A stretch of 64,000 bases of DNA from Halioglobus sp. (GTDB taxonomy: Bacteria; Pseudomonadota; Gammaproteobacteria; Pseudomonadales; Halieaceae). Position 1 is the stretch's first letter. Every line of letters starts with the position of its first letter. Position numbers and translations under genes: made by a program. The notes below the pieces were generated by a model. It was not told the origin of the DNA. It ran no database searches and saw only the letters and a list, made by a program, of their open reading frames with translations. Positions 15,731 to 25,100 of this stretch are shown here, piece after piece. The stretch is taken from contig PABK01000052.1 of assembly GCA_002699145.1 (NCBI GenBank), forward strand, positions 1 to 64,000, in the 5' to 3' direction.

Positions 15731-16876
15731 ATGAAAACTTACAAATATACATACGAAACGCTATCGCCGGAGAAAGCCTGGCGCTTCGTTTATGACACCG
15801 CTCGTGACCCGGAAGTAGTCGTAGACGGTCTCCATATACAAACAAATGAAGATGCCTTTGCCATTCTTTATCACGCCGCCGTAGCGAAGGGAATCAGGAT
15901 TTACGGTACATACCGGGATGGCAAGAAAATAGAAATTGATGAACGGATTAAGAACATGCGAAAGAACGAATGGTTTGCCTATGTGCATGAAAGCAATAGA
16001 AAATCATCAAAACCAAACGGGTCACAGCAGACGAACGGCAAGGATGATTTTGACATCCCTGCATTGGCCGAGCTGAACGTCTTGACCGGTCTAGTAGAGG
16101 TCAAACAGCAAGTTGGCGATATGGCAGCGTTTTTCAAAGTCATGCGCGCACGAGAAAGCGTCGGTCTAAAGATTACAAGGATGGGCCAGCATCTGGTGTT
16201 TACGGGCAATCCCGGGACCGGCAAGACAACAGTAGCCCGGCTGGTCGGCCAAATCTACAGAGACCTGGGGGTCATCCGGCGCGGACACTTTATAGAGATA
16301 AGCGGACGAGACTTGATCGGCGAATATATAGGACAGACAGCACCCAAAGTGGATGAGGCGGTTAAAGAAGCGCTTGATGGCATCCTGTTCATTGATGAAG
16401 CCTATGCGCTCGCTCCTCAAGACCGACAGGATTCGTACAGTGCAGAAGCTGTGACGAAACTGTTAACACATATGGAGAACTACCGGGAAAGGTTAGTTGT
16501 GATCGTTGCAGGTTACGACCAGGAGATGGAGCGACTGCTAAACTCGAATCCCGGCTTGAAGACCCGCTTCAAGACAAAAATAGATTTTCCGGATTATGGT
16601 CCTGACGAGTTGGTCACTATCTTTGAACATATATGTAAGAAAGAGAGCTATAACCTAACTTGTGAAGCTAAGCACAAAATGGTGCGGCTTTGTGACGATC
16701 TCCATCGCTATAAGGGCGAGAACTTTGGCAATGGCCGGACGGTGAGAAACGCTTTTGACAAGGCGGTTATAAATCAGGCCCGGCGTCTATCGGGTATTGG
16801 GAAGAAGCCCAACAAAGAGGCGCTGCAATCTCTGCAACCAGTTGATATACCGGATATCAACGATATCGAGTGGTAG
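15731..16876 (+). CDS. AAA+ ATPase (CbbX/SpoVK/EccA-like)
   Basis: 381 residues. After a unique N-terminus (about 1-110) comes a classical AAA+ domain: Walker A GNPGTGKTT (about 158), Walker B ILFIDEAYAL (about 218), sensor region LVVIVAGYDQEM and the arginine-finger segment NPGLKTRFKTKIDFPDYG. The C-terminal lid ends in FGNGRTVRNAFDKAVINQARR. CbbX-family hexamers remodel partner proteins. Target unknown; the cotranscribed membrane protein is the natural candidate. Confidence 0.85.
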   Translation: MKTYKYTYETLSPEKAWRFVYDTARDPEVVVDGLHIQTNEDAFAILYHAAVAKGIRIYGTYRDGKKIEIDERIKNMRKNEWFAYVHESNRKSSKPNGSQQTNGKDDFDIPALAELNVLTGLVEVKQQVGDMAAFFKVMRARESVGLKITRMGQHLVFTGNPGTGKTTVARLVGQIYRDLGVIRRGHFIEISGRDLIGEYIGQTAPKVDEAVKEALDGILFIDEAYALAPQDRQDSYSAEAVTKLLTHMENYRERLVVIVAGYDQEMERLLNSNPGLKTRFKTKIDFPDYGPDELVTIFEHICKKESYNLTCEAKHKMVRLCDDLHRYKGENFGNGRTVRNAFDKAVINQARRLSGIGKKPNKEALQSLQPVDIPDINDIEW

Positions 16877-16879
16877 ATA

Positions 16880-16903
16880 AGGAGGCCGCTTACGCGGCCT
16901 CCT
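16880..16903. terminator. Convergent terminator between AAA+ gene and ardC
   Basis: A 10-bp perfect hairpin, AGGAGGCCGC (16880-16889), loop TTAC, GCGGCCTCCT (16894-16903), lies at the meeting point of the two genes and includes the ardC stop codon. No long T run on either side. Confidence 0.55.
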
Positions 16904-17798
16904 GCTCCTTTCCCTGCAAGCCGTGAAGATAATTGACGGCGCGTTGCGCGTGGGCGGCGGCGCGGAAGATGGCCCGCTTGTCGTCTTTCAGGACTTTCAG
17001 CCAGGAGGCTATATAGGCTGAATGGTCATCCCTGTCCTCTAAGCTAATCTCAAGATCAGCGCAGAGGAAGGCGGCCCCGAGTTCGGCGACCAGTTCTTCT
17101 TCAGCATAACCTTCATCGCCCCACTTTTTGCGGCCAAAGTCGCGGTCCAGGCGGCTCTCATGCTTGGTCCAGTGGGTCATTTCGTGCGCGAGGGTCGCGT
17201 AGTAGCTTTCCGCGTCCCGGAAGGCTTCGATGTAGGGAAGCTTCACGGTATCGGCACCGGCTGCGTAGTAGGCCCGGTCGCCGCCATGATGGATATCGGC
17301 CTTGGTGGCGGTGAAGAAGGTATCGGCTCTTTCGATCCGTTCTACCGGATCGCCGGAAGGAACCGGCTTTTCGTAGAAGTGCTCCGGGAGCCCTTCGATC
17401 TGCTCGACATTGAAGACGCTGTAGCCTTTCATGTAGGGGATGGTTTGCTCGACCTCCTCGCCCTGGTCGTTTTCTTCTGTGCGGGTGAGCGTATTCGCAT
17501 AGACGACAGGTGAGCCTTTCTGGCCTTTGATGACGCACCCGCCAAGCTCTCCCGCTTGCCGGAAGGTCATCCAGGTGGACGCGCTAAAGCCCTGTTCCAT
17601 GGCGCTGCCCCAGAGGGAGAGGATGTTTATCCCCTGGTAGGCTTCCCCGTTATGACGCTTGGGGATGATGATCCGGCCTTCGGTGTTTCCGGCGCTCCAG
17701 GGTTTGGTCCAGCTTTTAACCCCGCGTTCCAGATCGGCAATGATGCTGTTCGTGATGCGGGTGTAGATATCGGGCTTTTTGCTGTTTGCGTTTGACAT
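16890..17798 (-). CDS. ardC: ArdC-like antirestriction protein
   Basis: 302 residues from the ATG at 17798, preceded by AAGGAAAC. N-terminal ArdC ssDNA-binding domain (YTRITNSIIADLERGVKSWTKPW, AYQGINILSLW) and C-terminal zincin domain with LAHEMTHWTKH and EELVAELGAAFL. ArdC of plasmid pSa binds single-stranded DNA and protects incoming DNA. A 140-nt structured leader ends 23 nt before the start codon. A second ArdC homologue lies at 44403-45257 in another element. Confidence 0.9.
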   Translation of the reverse strand: MSNANSKKPDIYTRITNSIIADLERGVKSWTKPWSAGNTEGRIIIPKRHNGEAYQGINILSLWGSAMEQGFSASTWMTFRQAGELGGCVIKGQKGSPVVYANTLTRTEENDQGEEVEQTIPYMKGYSVFNVEQIEGLPEHFYEKPVPSGDPVERIERADTFFTATKADIHHGGDRAYYAAGADTVKLPYIEAFRDAESYYATLAHEMTHWTKHESRLDRDFGRKKWGDEGYAEEELVAELGAAFLCADLEISLEDRDDHSAYIASWLKVLKDDKRAIFRAAAHAQRAVNYLHGLQGKEQEAA

Positions 17799-17820
17799 GA
17801 CAAGTTTCCTTTTTGGTTTT

Positions 17821-17960
17821 GCGAGAGTGCAAAACGGGGAAGCTTTGCCGGGGATCAAAGAGGACCGGTCAAGGGAAGCTGGCGCGGCCCGCAAGCTTTG
17901 CTGAGGACACGGACCCTTGACCGGGCCGCGGCCCCGGCCATAATGCCCCGCACCTCTCGC
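17821..17960 (-). ncRNA. Candidate type-1 structured leader, copy a (upstream of ardC)
   Basis: On the minus strand: outer stem CTCTCGC/GCGAGAG (17954-17960 with 17821-17827) plus GCA/TGC and CCCC/GGGG; then a perfect 11-bp stem CCGGTCAAGGG (17914-17924 with 17865-17875). The apical loop reads TCCGTGTCCTC, a small AGC/GCT hairpin, then TTGCGGGCCGC. The same CCGTGTCCTC ... TTGCGGGCCGC words occur in copy b inside an 11-bp stem of different sequence, which is covariation. It ends 23 nt before ardC. Confidence 0.65.
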
Positions 17961-18567
17961 AGAAGAACCAAAAAGGAAGAACGCCGGAATAAACGCGCTA
18001 TATCAGCAAAAAGCCCGGTGCACCTTTGGCCGAAGCACGGACCATGCCGATACCTGTACAGGGAAAACGATAGAAACCAAACCCCGCCGGATGAAGGGAC
18101 AATCCCCCTGTCTGCCAGCGAGAAAGCCAGAGCCTCTCTCCCTTAAAGCGCCAGGGGGCTGCTTTTAAGTGAAACCGTAAAACGGCAGGACCATGGCAGT
18201 CATATAGCCAAAGGTCTCAAGACCCGCCGGATATTTTTTGCGTCTGCGCCCGCGTCATGGGGACGAACGGGTATCCTTCATGGACGCGCAGACCGTCCCG
18301 GTAACAGCTACAACCGGGATACCAGCCGAACACGAACAAGAAGCCACACACATCACCGCCATGGCGCTACAGCGATGGCACCTACCGGCAACCTTTTAAA
18401 GACCGAACTTGCGGAACATCAATGAAGGAACAGGCAAGGGCCATCAATGCCCTTCTCCTCTTCGTTACGACCGCTAAGGGCGGTGCATAGCCTTCCCTGA
18501 GATCAGCGTCATCAGTCCTTCCATGAAAGGTCGCGATAGGCGCGGCCTCCACACCATGGAGGAGATT
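17961..18567. other. Intergenic stretch with small hairpins, no gene
   Basis: Only weak structure: GGTCT/GACC near 18213-18224, a 7-bp pair GTCTGCG (18242-18248) / CGCAGAC (18287-18293), and AAGGGC/GCCCTT near 18442. Possible reading frames here have no family resemblance and no ribosome-binding site except the small gene at 18568. Confidence 0.4.
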
Positions 18568-18759
18568 ATGAGACTTCTTACGATATTCGAACTGGCATCC
18601 CGCAGCGATACTGAACTCTCTGTCATCTATAAGGATATGTTCAATGAACTGGCCCGCAGTGCCGCAGGCACGCCCGAGCGGCGCAATGCACTCGGCAGCC
18701 TGGAAAATATCCGGCGGGTCATGCGATCAAGGCCACAGCCCAAAGGGCCATGGCCTTGA
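18568..18759 (+). CDS. Small helical hypothetical protein
   Basis: 63 residues from the ATG at 18568, which has GGAGGAG immediately upstream. Pattern: LLTIFELASRSDTELSVIYKDMFNELARS, then TPERRNALGSLENIRRVM. The pattern looks like a small conserved mobile-element protein, though I cannot search for homologues. Function unknown; the Ser/Asp-Glu helix pair suggests a small dimer. Followed by a terminator. Confidence 0.6.
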   Translation: MRLLTIFELASRSDTELSVIYKDMFNELARSAAGTPERRNALGSLENIRRVMRSRPQPKGPWP

Positions 18760-18778
18760 CCTATGCCGTTTTCCGATA

Positions 18779-18806
18779 ATGAAAAGCTCCTATGGGAGCT
18801 TTTCAT
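18779..18806. terminator. Bidirectional terminator
   Basis: Perfect 12-bp arms ATGAAAAGCTCC (18779-18790) and the complement (18795-18806) with a 4-nt loop. A/T-rich distal arms give a T run in both directions. It separates the plus-strand small gene from the convergent gene at 18790 and covers that gene's last codons. Confidence 0.8.
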
Positions 18807-19101
18807 CGAGTAGCTGGACGATTTCTGCTGGCAGATAGTCATGCGGATCATCGTAGCCAAAGGTGACTTTCGGATCATCATGCGGAATCAGCTCGATACC
18901 GTTCTTCTTGATCGAAATAATGACAAGATTGTGCAGACCCCATTCGTCTAACTTCACTTCGTATCCGGCTTCAATCAGCACATCTTCGACATCATGGGTC
19001 TGTATCTGGCCGTCACCATCCATGAATCCGAACTTCTCAAACGCTTCGGTCCAGGACCAGTGATAGTTGTTTCCGCAGTGGTAACATTCGTCTATTGGCA
19101 T
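18790..19101 (-). CDS. Small hypothetical protein with CxxC
   Basis: 103 residues. It starts MPIDECYHCGNNYHWSW, whose CxxC could be half a metal site, then an acidic beta-rich region (VEDVLIEAGYEVKLDEWGLHNLVIISIKKNGIELIP). It has a Shine-Dalgarno AGGAG before its ATG and lies in front of ardA on the same strand. Function unknown; position among antirestriction genes hints at an anti-defence role. Confidence 0.55.
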   Translation of the reverse strand: MPIDECYHCGNNYHWSWTEAFEKFGFMDGDGQIQTHDVEDVLIEAGYEVKLDEWGLHNLVIISIKKNGIELIPHDDPKVTFGYDDPHDYLPAEIVQLLDEKLP

Positions 19102-19150
19102 TGTTTTTCTCCTATTGGTTGGTTGTTGATTATTTTTGTAAAAACGCGCA

Positions 19151-19636
19151 TCAAAACTCCTGCGCGTTGGTAACGATCAATTCGCGTTCTATTTCAGTGA
19201 TTTCGCCATTGATCTTCATGTCACGTGCGATGGCGTCATAGTCGATGTAGTAGCGAAGGGTCTCCGGGATTTCGGTCGTCTCATTGATGAGCTCGTAGGC
19301 GTAATCGCTCGCTGTCCCTTCGAAGAGACAAACATCTTCGTAGCGGTCCATGGTGTCGCTGATGTTGTAACCGAGGTCGAGTAGAAACATGATCTGTGTG
19401 GCAGCGGTTTCATCAAGGTCTTCGAGCTCCTCGTACCAGTCGTGGACACTGCCCTGATGGATGTGGGCGGCGGCGGCCAGGCCGACGAGATGGGTCTCGC
19501 CGTCGATCACCTGGATTTCGACTTCTTCACAGCCCTGGCTGTTGAGCTTTTCCATTCCGGCTTCAAAGCTTTCAATGCTGTTGAAATAAAACCCGGTGTG
19601 ATCGAGTGAATATGGTTGTGCGTAGAATTCGGTCAT
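19151..19636 (-). CDS. ardA: ArdA-like antirestriction protein
   Basis: 161 residues from the ATG at 19636 (AGGAG upstream). Highly acidic; shows the ArdA pattern FYAQPYSLDHTGFYFNS, HDWYEELEDLDETAATQIMFLLDLGYNI and DYAYELINETTEIPETLRYYIDYDAIARDM. ArdA mimics bent B-DNA and blocks type I restriction enzymes. A type-1 structured leader lies 20-190 nt upstream. In many conjugative elements ardA lies in the leading region and is expressed early after entry. Confidence 0.88.
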   Translation of the reverse strand: MTEFYAQPYSLDHTGFYFNSIESFEAGMEKLNSQGCEEVEIQVIDGETHLVGLAAAAHIHQGSVHDWYEELEDLDETAATQIMFLLDLGYNISDTMDRYEDVCLFEGTASDYAYELINETTEIPETLRYYIDYDAIARDMKINGEITEIERELIVTNAQEF

Positions 19637-19656
19637 TTTCCTATCTCCTGCTATTT

Positions 19657-19829
19657 GTGAAATCGTGGTTTCGGAGAAAGCGCGGAAATATGAGGAACGG
19701 AATAGCCCGAAACCCCTCTTGGTGCGGCCCGCAAGGGGCATCGCCCCGAGGACACGGTGAGGGGTTTCGCCGCTAGGGCAGGCTTGCAGAGACGAAGACC
19801 GCGCTAAAGTAACCACACTGATATTTCAC
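19657..19829 (-). ncRNA. Candidate type-1 structured leader, copy b (upstream of ardA)
   Basis: Nested stems: GTGAAAT (19657-19663) / ATTTCAC (19823-19829), GTGGTT (19665-19670) / AACCAC (19811-19816), GCGCGG (19680-19685) / CCGCGC (19799-19804), and an exact 11-bp stem CGAAACCCCTC (19708-19718) / complement (19759-19769). Read on the minus strand the loop is ACCGTGTCCTC, hairpin GGGGC-gat-GCCCC, TTGCGGGCCGC. The loop words match copy a while all stems differ. Confidence 0.65.
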
Positions 19830-19831
19830 TT

Positions 19832-20752
19832 ATGGCAGGAGAGAATGACCGGGGCACTACCCCCTATCACGATGACCACACCGGTTATGATCTTTCAGCC
19901 TGGAGCCCGGAACTGATCCGTGTCACAGTAAGAACCATGAAGATTTACGGTATCGATTTCACGAGCGCGCCTTCTGCCAAAAAGCCGATCACCTGCCTTG
20001 AATGTGAACTCACCGGTATAGAGCTCACCGCAGGAACGCTGACCGAATGGCAGAGCTTCGAGGCGTTCGAGCGCGGATTACAGCGTCCCGGTCTATGGAT
20101 TGCCGGGATCGACTTCCCGTTTGGACAGGCACGGCGCTTTATCGAGACTATCTTCTGGCCAGAGACCTGGCACGGCTATGTCACCCATGCGGCAAAGCTG
20201 GGCAAAGCGGGCTTTGAGCAAGCGCTTGATGATTATGCCGCTTGCCGCCCTGACGGCGACAAGCATCATTTCAGGCGGGATGATAAACGGGCAAACTCCC
20301 AGAGCCCCCAGAAGCTGCACTTCGTGCCGGTGGGCAAGATGTTTTTTCAGGGGGCCCCAAGGCTCATAGAATCCGGCGTCACCATCCCCGGTCTCCAGCA
20401 AGGTGATCCCGAGCGGATCGTGGTCGAGGCCTATCCGGGTGTCCTCGCCCGCTACCTCATCGGCGGCAGGCCTTACAAAGCCGAAACCAAAAAGGGACAG
20501 ACAACAGAAAAACACACTGCCCGGCAGGACATCCTCAAAACCATCGAGACAGGAAAGCTTGCCGTCCATTACGGCCTGACGGTCTCAGCGCCAGCAACCC
20601 TGGCCGATGATCCGACTGGGGATCATCTCGATGCCCTGCTCTGCGCCATACAAGCAGCATGGGCCTGGTCAAAACGTGACCACAGCTACGGCATGCCGGA
20701 GGTGACCGATCCGCTGGAAGGCTGGATCGCCGATCCCATGCCGGGTCGCTGA
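19832..20752 (+). CDS. DUF429-like predicted nuclease
   Basis: 306 residues from 19832, or 271 from an in-frame ATG at 19937 just before the conserved core. The core starts MKIYGIDFTSAPSAKKP, followed by AGIDFPFGQARRF, EAYPGVLARYL and DHLDALLCAIQAAW. These acidic motifs match the DUF429 RNase H-like fold, predicted from family to be a nuclease. It diverges from ardA across the copy-b leader. Substrate unknown. Confidence 0.7.
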   Translation: MAGENDRGTTPYHDDHTGYDLSAWSPELIRVTVRTMKIYGIDFTSAPSAKKPITCLECELTGIELTAGTLTEWQSFEAFERGLQRPGLWIAGIDFPFGQARRFIETIFWPETWHGYVTHAAKLGKAGFEQALDDYAACRPDGDKHHFRRDDKRANSQSPQKLHFVPVGKMFFQGAPRLIESGVTIPGLQQGDPERIVVEAYPGVLARYLIGGRPYKAETKKGQTTEKHTARQDILKTIETGKLAVHYGLTVSAPATLADDPTGDHLDALLCAIQAAWAWSKRDHSYGMPEVTDPLEGWIADPMPGR

Positions 20753-20892
20753 CCGGAAACCCGCGCGAGGGGGCGACGCGGCAGGGCCGAAACCCATAAA
20801 ATGGGGTTTGGTTTACAAGCACCCGGTCCGCCTGCGGACGCGCCCAAACAAAAACCACGTGTAAAGAACAAAACGAACAGACAAGACTGGAC

Positions 20893-21294
20893 ATGGCAGA
20901 ACTTACCACCCCGACATTGTGGGAACTCTTCAAAAACGGCGTAACCTGGCTTTCTAACCTGAAGCGCGCCAGTCAGGCCCGCAAGAAAGAATCCCGTAAG
21001 GCCGTCAGAAGTATCATCACGGCAGCGCGGGAAACGGCTGTCTATATGAGAGAGATGAACGATACCGGCCAGCGCAACCATGGCAAGGAGGCCCGGCTTT
21101 CCACCCACTGGACCACATTGGGGTTTGAACTCCAGGATTTGGGGATCGACAAGCTGGCCAAACGCTGCCAGATCAAGGGCAAATACTGGTCCGACCCGGA
21201 CCACTATGACGGCGATTTCATGGAAAAGGCCGATGTCAGCCTGGAACGCATGGAGCGGCTCGCCCGGGAGATACTTGCCGAGATAGACAAATAG
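20893..21294 (+). CDS. Hypothetical protein
   Basis: 133 residues, Lys/Arg-rich and helical (LKRASQARKKESRKAVRSIITAARETAVYMREMND), then a WTTLGFELQDLGIDKLAKRCQIKGKYW segment. No recognised family. The 140-bp gap before it contains a hairpin GTCCGC/GCGGAC at 20826-20839. It converges on the HNH nuclease gene with a 3-bp gap. Confidence 0.55.
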   Translation: MAELTTPTLWELFKNGVTWLSNLKRASQARKKESRKAVRSIITAARETAVYMREMNDTGQRNHGKEARLSTHWTTLGFELQDLGIDKLAKRCQIKGKYWSDPDHYDGDFMEKADVSLERMERLAREILAEIDK

Positions 21295-21297
21295 CTT

Positions 21298-22110
21298 TCA
21301 AGAATCTGCTTTGTTCCGCGCGCGTAGAAAATCAGGTCTCGGCCACAATTCTTGCTCACGGGGCAATCGCAGATTTGTCCCGTCCAGCTCCTCCAGCAAC
21401 TCACGCTCGGGCGACTGAACCGGCGCGTTCGTAAACACCGCTTTTACGGTGTAGTCCTCGGCAATCCTGAGCCACTGCAAATCAAATAACCGGTGGTGTA
21501 AAACAGAAAGGAGAATGCCGTTACACGGGTCGATACGCTGGTCCGGTGTAGCCTGCCCCCACGGTATGATGTGGGCCGCTTCGAGCAATTGAGGCGTGCG
21601 GTAACCCGACAGGGCACAGCGCCCGCCATAGCTCTTCATCAAAACTTCCCGGAATACCTGTTGCGCCATGCCGCGCACCCTAACACGCGCATAGGCATCA
21701 CCGGGAGACAGTTTCCGTTTAACAATAGCGTCCGCAATAGACTGAATGGTCGCGCCATCAGAAGCAAATCCGAAGGGGTTTTCTTGGGCGGCCCATGGAA
21801 ATTCATAAACAAGCGCCAATCCGTGCTCCAGATCGTTTACGTCCCAGGCAATAAATCCGGCTCCCGGCCTCCCGTCTTTCTGGTCAACAACAAGAATTGT
21901 AATCGGCGGGAGTTTTTCCAGGAGGCAGTAATCCTGGATTTCCGAGAGCACATAGCGCACGGCGCGATGATGAATGTCTAACTGGCGGGCCAGTTCACCA
22001 TAGGTTATCAGTCGATTATTCAACGCAACATCCACGAGGATAGGCCAGGCGCGTGCTGCCCGTTCTTTTTGATTTACCTCCGTCATGCGATCACTATGTA
22101 TGCCTTCCAC
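21298..22110 (-). CDS. HNH endonuclease with N-terminal winged helix
   Basis: 270 residues from a GTG at 22110, or 262 from the ATG at 22086. The N-terminal part (ITYGELARQLDIHHRAVRYVLSEIQDYC) is winged-helix-like; the C-terminal HNH core is LLEAAHIIPWGQATPDQRIDPCNGILLSVLHHRLFD. The layout resembles restriction-type HNH enzymes. It begins where the large nuclease-helicase gene ends, so the two are almost surely cotranscribed and may act together against foreign DNA. Confidence 0.8.
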   Translation of the reverse strand: MEGIHSDRMTEVNQKERAARAWPILVDVALNNRLITYGELARQLDIHHRAVRYVLSEIQDYCLLEKLPPITILVVDQKDGRPGAGFIAWDVNDLEHGLALVYEFPWAAQENPFGFASDGATIQSIADAIVKRKLSPGDAYARVRVRGMAQQVFREVLMKSYGGRCALSGYRTPQLLEAAHIIPWGQATPDQRIDPCNGILLSVLHHRLFDLQWLRIAEDYTVKAVFTNAPVQSPERELLEELDGTNLRLPREQELWPRPDFLRARNKADS

Positions 22111-25100
22111 TAAAGATCAAGCAATATCTCCCGAGCAAGCTCCAGATACCGGCAATGGGCATTAGCCAGCTTCATCTGCCTCGGCGTCCGGCATTCCGCT
22201 TCAAACACATCGGGTGAGGCGACCAGAATGGCCAGACACTTGGCACGGGAAATCGCGACATTAAGCCTGTTCGTACTGTAAAGAAACTCCATCCCTCGCG
22301 GGGCGTCAGCATGGGACGACGTAGCCATGGAATAGATAGTGACGGGCGCTTCCTGTCCCTGGAACTTGTCCACCGTTCCCACATGGGCACCATGGATAAG
22401 TTGCTGTATTTCAAAGACTTGCGCGTTGTAAGGCGTAATGATCAGAATATCATCCAGTCCCAGAGGCCTGATCGTACCGTCCCTGTCGGTCCATACACTC
22501 TCCTGTTCCAGCAAGTGATCAACAATAGATTTGACGGCCCGCGCCTCCTCCAGCGAGGAGCTGGTGTTGCCGGAATGGTCCACCGGTACATAACAAAGTC
22601 CGGAGCCGTTAAACGGACCGTCAGAATCAATCTGTTGTAATTCACATCCGGGGACAGAGCTCAGTTTTCCCTCGTAGAAGAGCTCGGAAGTGAAGTGACA
22701 AATATCAGGGTGCAAGCGCCAGGTTTGCTCTATGAAGAGCCCCTTGTCTTCCGATATTGTTTGCGCCCCTCCCAATATATGGTCCAGTGACGACACGCCC
22801 GTCCCGTCCGGATGCGAGCCTTGCGAAGGTTGTTCAAGCTGCTGCGGATCGCCGAGTAGGACAAGAAGCGGGGCGGCCTGCCCTACAGCGACGACGTTAG
22901 CAAGTGACATTTGGGCTGCCTCATCGACAACTAACACATCTACAGTGTCAGCCGCATCTTGCCGCGACCAGAAGAAGTGGGTTGCTCCTGCCACCTGGGC
23001 TGCTCCTGTACCAAGCGCGCTGATAACGTCGCCATTACCTCTGACAAAGGACAACCGGTCCTTATTGGGCTCTATCGTTCCGGGTTTCTGAACACAACGG
23101 ACATCAACACCCATTTCATCACCGGCCTCAATGACCTTATCGATCAGGTGACGAATGACTTTGTGGCTGTTCGCTGTAATCCCGACTTTCTTACCCTGCC
23201 TCACAAATGAACAAATCATGCGGGCTCCGGTGTAAGACTTGCCGGTACCGGGCGGGCCCTGGATAGGGAGCACACCGGCACTCAAAATTGTGCTGAGCCT
23301 TAATGCGGCAGCCAGTGTGTCTTCGCCGTCATTCCGAATAAGCTGATCCTGAAGGTCGGGAGGCAGGCATAAGAGAAGATCACGTGAACTCTTATAGGGG
23401 CCGTCCCCTTCAATACCGTTATCGGCAACATATTCGCCAAGCCTGAAGAGTGACGCGGCCTGCTCTTTGCCCGGGATGATCTTGTGGGAAAATACGGCTT
23501 CGGGATGGATATCGGCCGTCGCCCCCGACTTTTTTATATCAATCGTGCGCTCTTCCGCATTGATCGCCACAACCGATCCGATCTTTTCCCCTCCGGCTTC
23601 CCGCAACTCGTCATCAACACGAATATCGGTATCCTGCTGCACAAAACTATAGCGGTGCGTGGGAATTCCTCTCGCGGAGGCATCAACCTGGCAGGCCAGA
23701 GACAGGTGGGCAATACCGGACTTCTCGCTCACGAGCTCATCAGGGGTAAGAGCGGCAAGCCGGAAATACTCCCACCAGATTGCCTTCTCCTCCCGCCTGT
23801 GCCACTCAAGCAAATAGGCCAGAATCCAGCGGGCCTGCTGCTCAGGGCTCCGCTCATCGATATCAACGGGAACATCATGGGTCAGCCTTTCAATAAGGGC
23901 CTGCACCCGGCGGGACTGTTCATCAAGCTCCTCGCTGGCGCCTTCCAGTCCCGGTGCGGGACGCGGCACGTCCTGACCATCGGCAACAATCCCGGCCCGC
24001 AGGGCTTCAAGCCAATCCCGGAGCGCCGCTGTCGCATAACAATCATCGGCGTTATAGCCCCGGACCGTCGCTTTGGTTTCCTCCTCGATGGACGGAACAT
24101 CGCCCAGTTCGAGCGCAGCAGATAGCCTGGTCAGGGCCATATTTGCATCGTGCAAAGCTACCTGCCGTACGAACCCGAAGAACGGCTCCAGCTTTTTAAG
24201 GGAATAGCTCTCGACACTGGCCCTGAGCGCATTCCGCACGACAGAAAGCAGATCAACAAACACTTTGCCCCGCAGGAGATTATCGATTTCAGTTTCCCGT
24301 GACGCATAGCGTCCCATAAGCCTTTTGAGCGCGGACGGCTCGTAAGGTGCAAAATGGTAGATATGCAGATCGGGATACTGCACGCGGCGCGCCGTTACAA
24401 AATCGACAAATTCCTCGAAACAGGCCTTTTCGGCCCCCCGGTCGAAACCCCACGTACCCGCATATGTGAGGGCCCCGCTTTCATCGGCATAGGCATAACC
24501 AAACAAATATTCAATACCGTGCTCACCGACAAATTGGTCGCTCTCGATATCAAAAAAGATGTCGCCCGGCGAGGGCTCAGGGAGGGCCGCCAACCCTGTC
24601 TCGGGCAAGACATCAAGAAGCTCATATTGGAGCTCCCCGGCTTCCAGGGCCCTCACCTGAATGGCGGCCTGGTCGCGCGCCTTTTCCAGAGCAAGGGGTG
24701 AGCCTTTAGTCGGGGTAAAGGTTAGCGGCGTCGGCAACGCCGCGAGATCATGCCTGGTCTCTACCCCTTGCGCGTGCAGCTCGTTGATCTGGCTTTTTGA
24801 AATATTGGCGACAAGACAGAGATGGTCGTCATCACGCCTTCGCTTATCGCAGTCATTTTGCCATCGGCATATATCGCAGTGGGGCTTGGGATCGGGATAT
24901 GTAGCGTCTTCATAGCCCTCATCTGCGGCGGCCTCGGCGGACTGCTTGACCCTCCTGAAATACGCCGCATATTCAGGAAACCTGAATTTCTGCGGCTCGA
25001 AGTCTGTCCAGGGAGACACGATATAGATATTTTCAGGCGGAACACCCTGCATATGGGAGAGCAGGTCGGCATAAAGGCAAAGCTGAAGGACGCTGCCGCC

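Noticed and set aside
17898-18146. 82-residue open frame over copy a
   Set aside because: Basic, low-complexity translation through the structured leader; no ribosome site.
20808-20850. Fourth type-1 leader before 20893
   Set aside because: A GTTTGG/CCAAAC stem and GTCCGC/GCGGAC hairpin exist, but the conserved loop words are absent.
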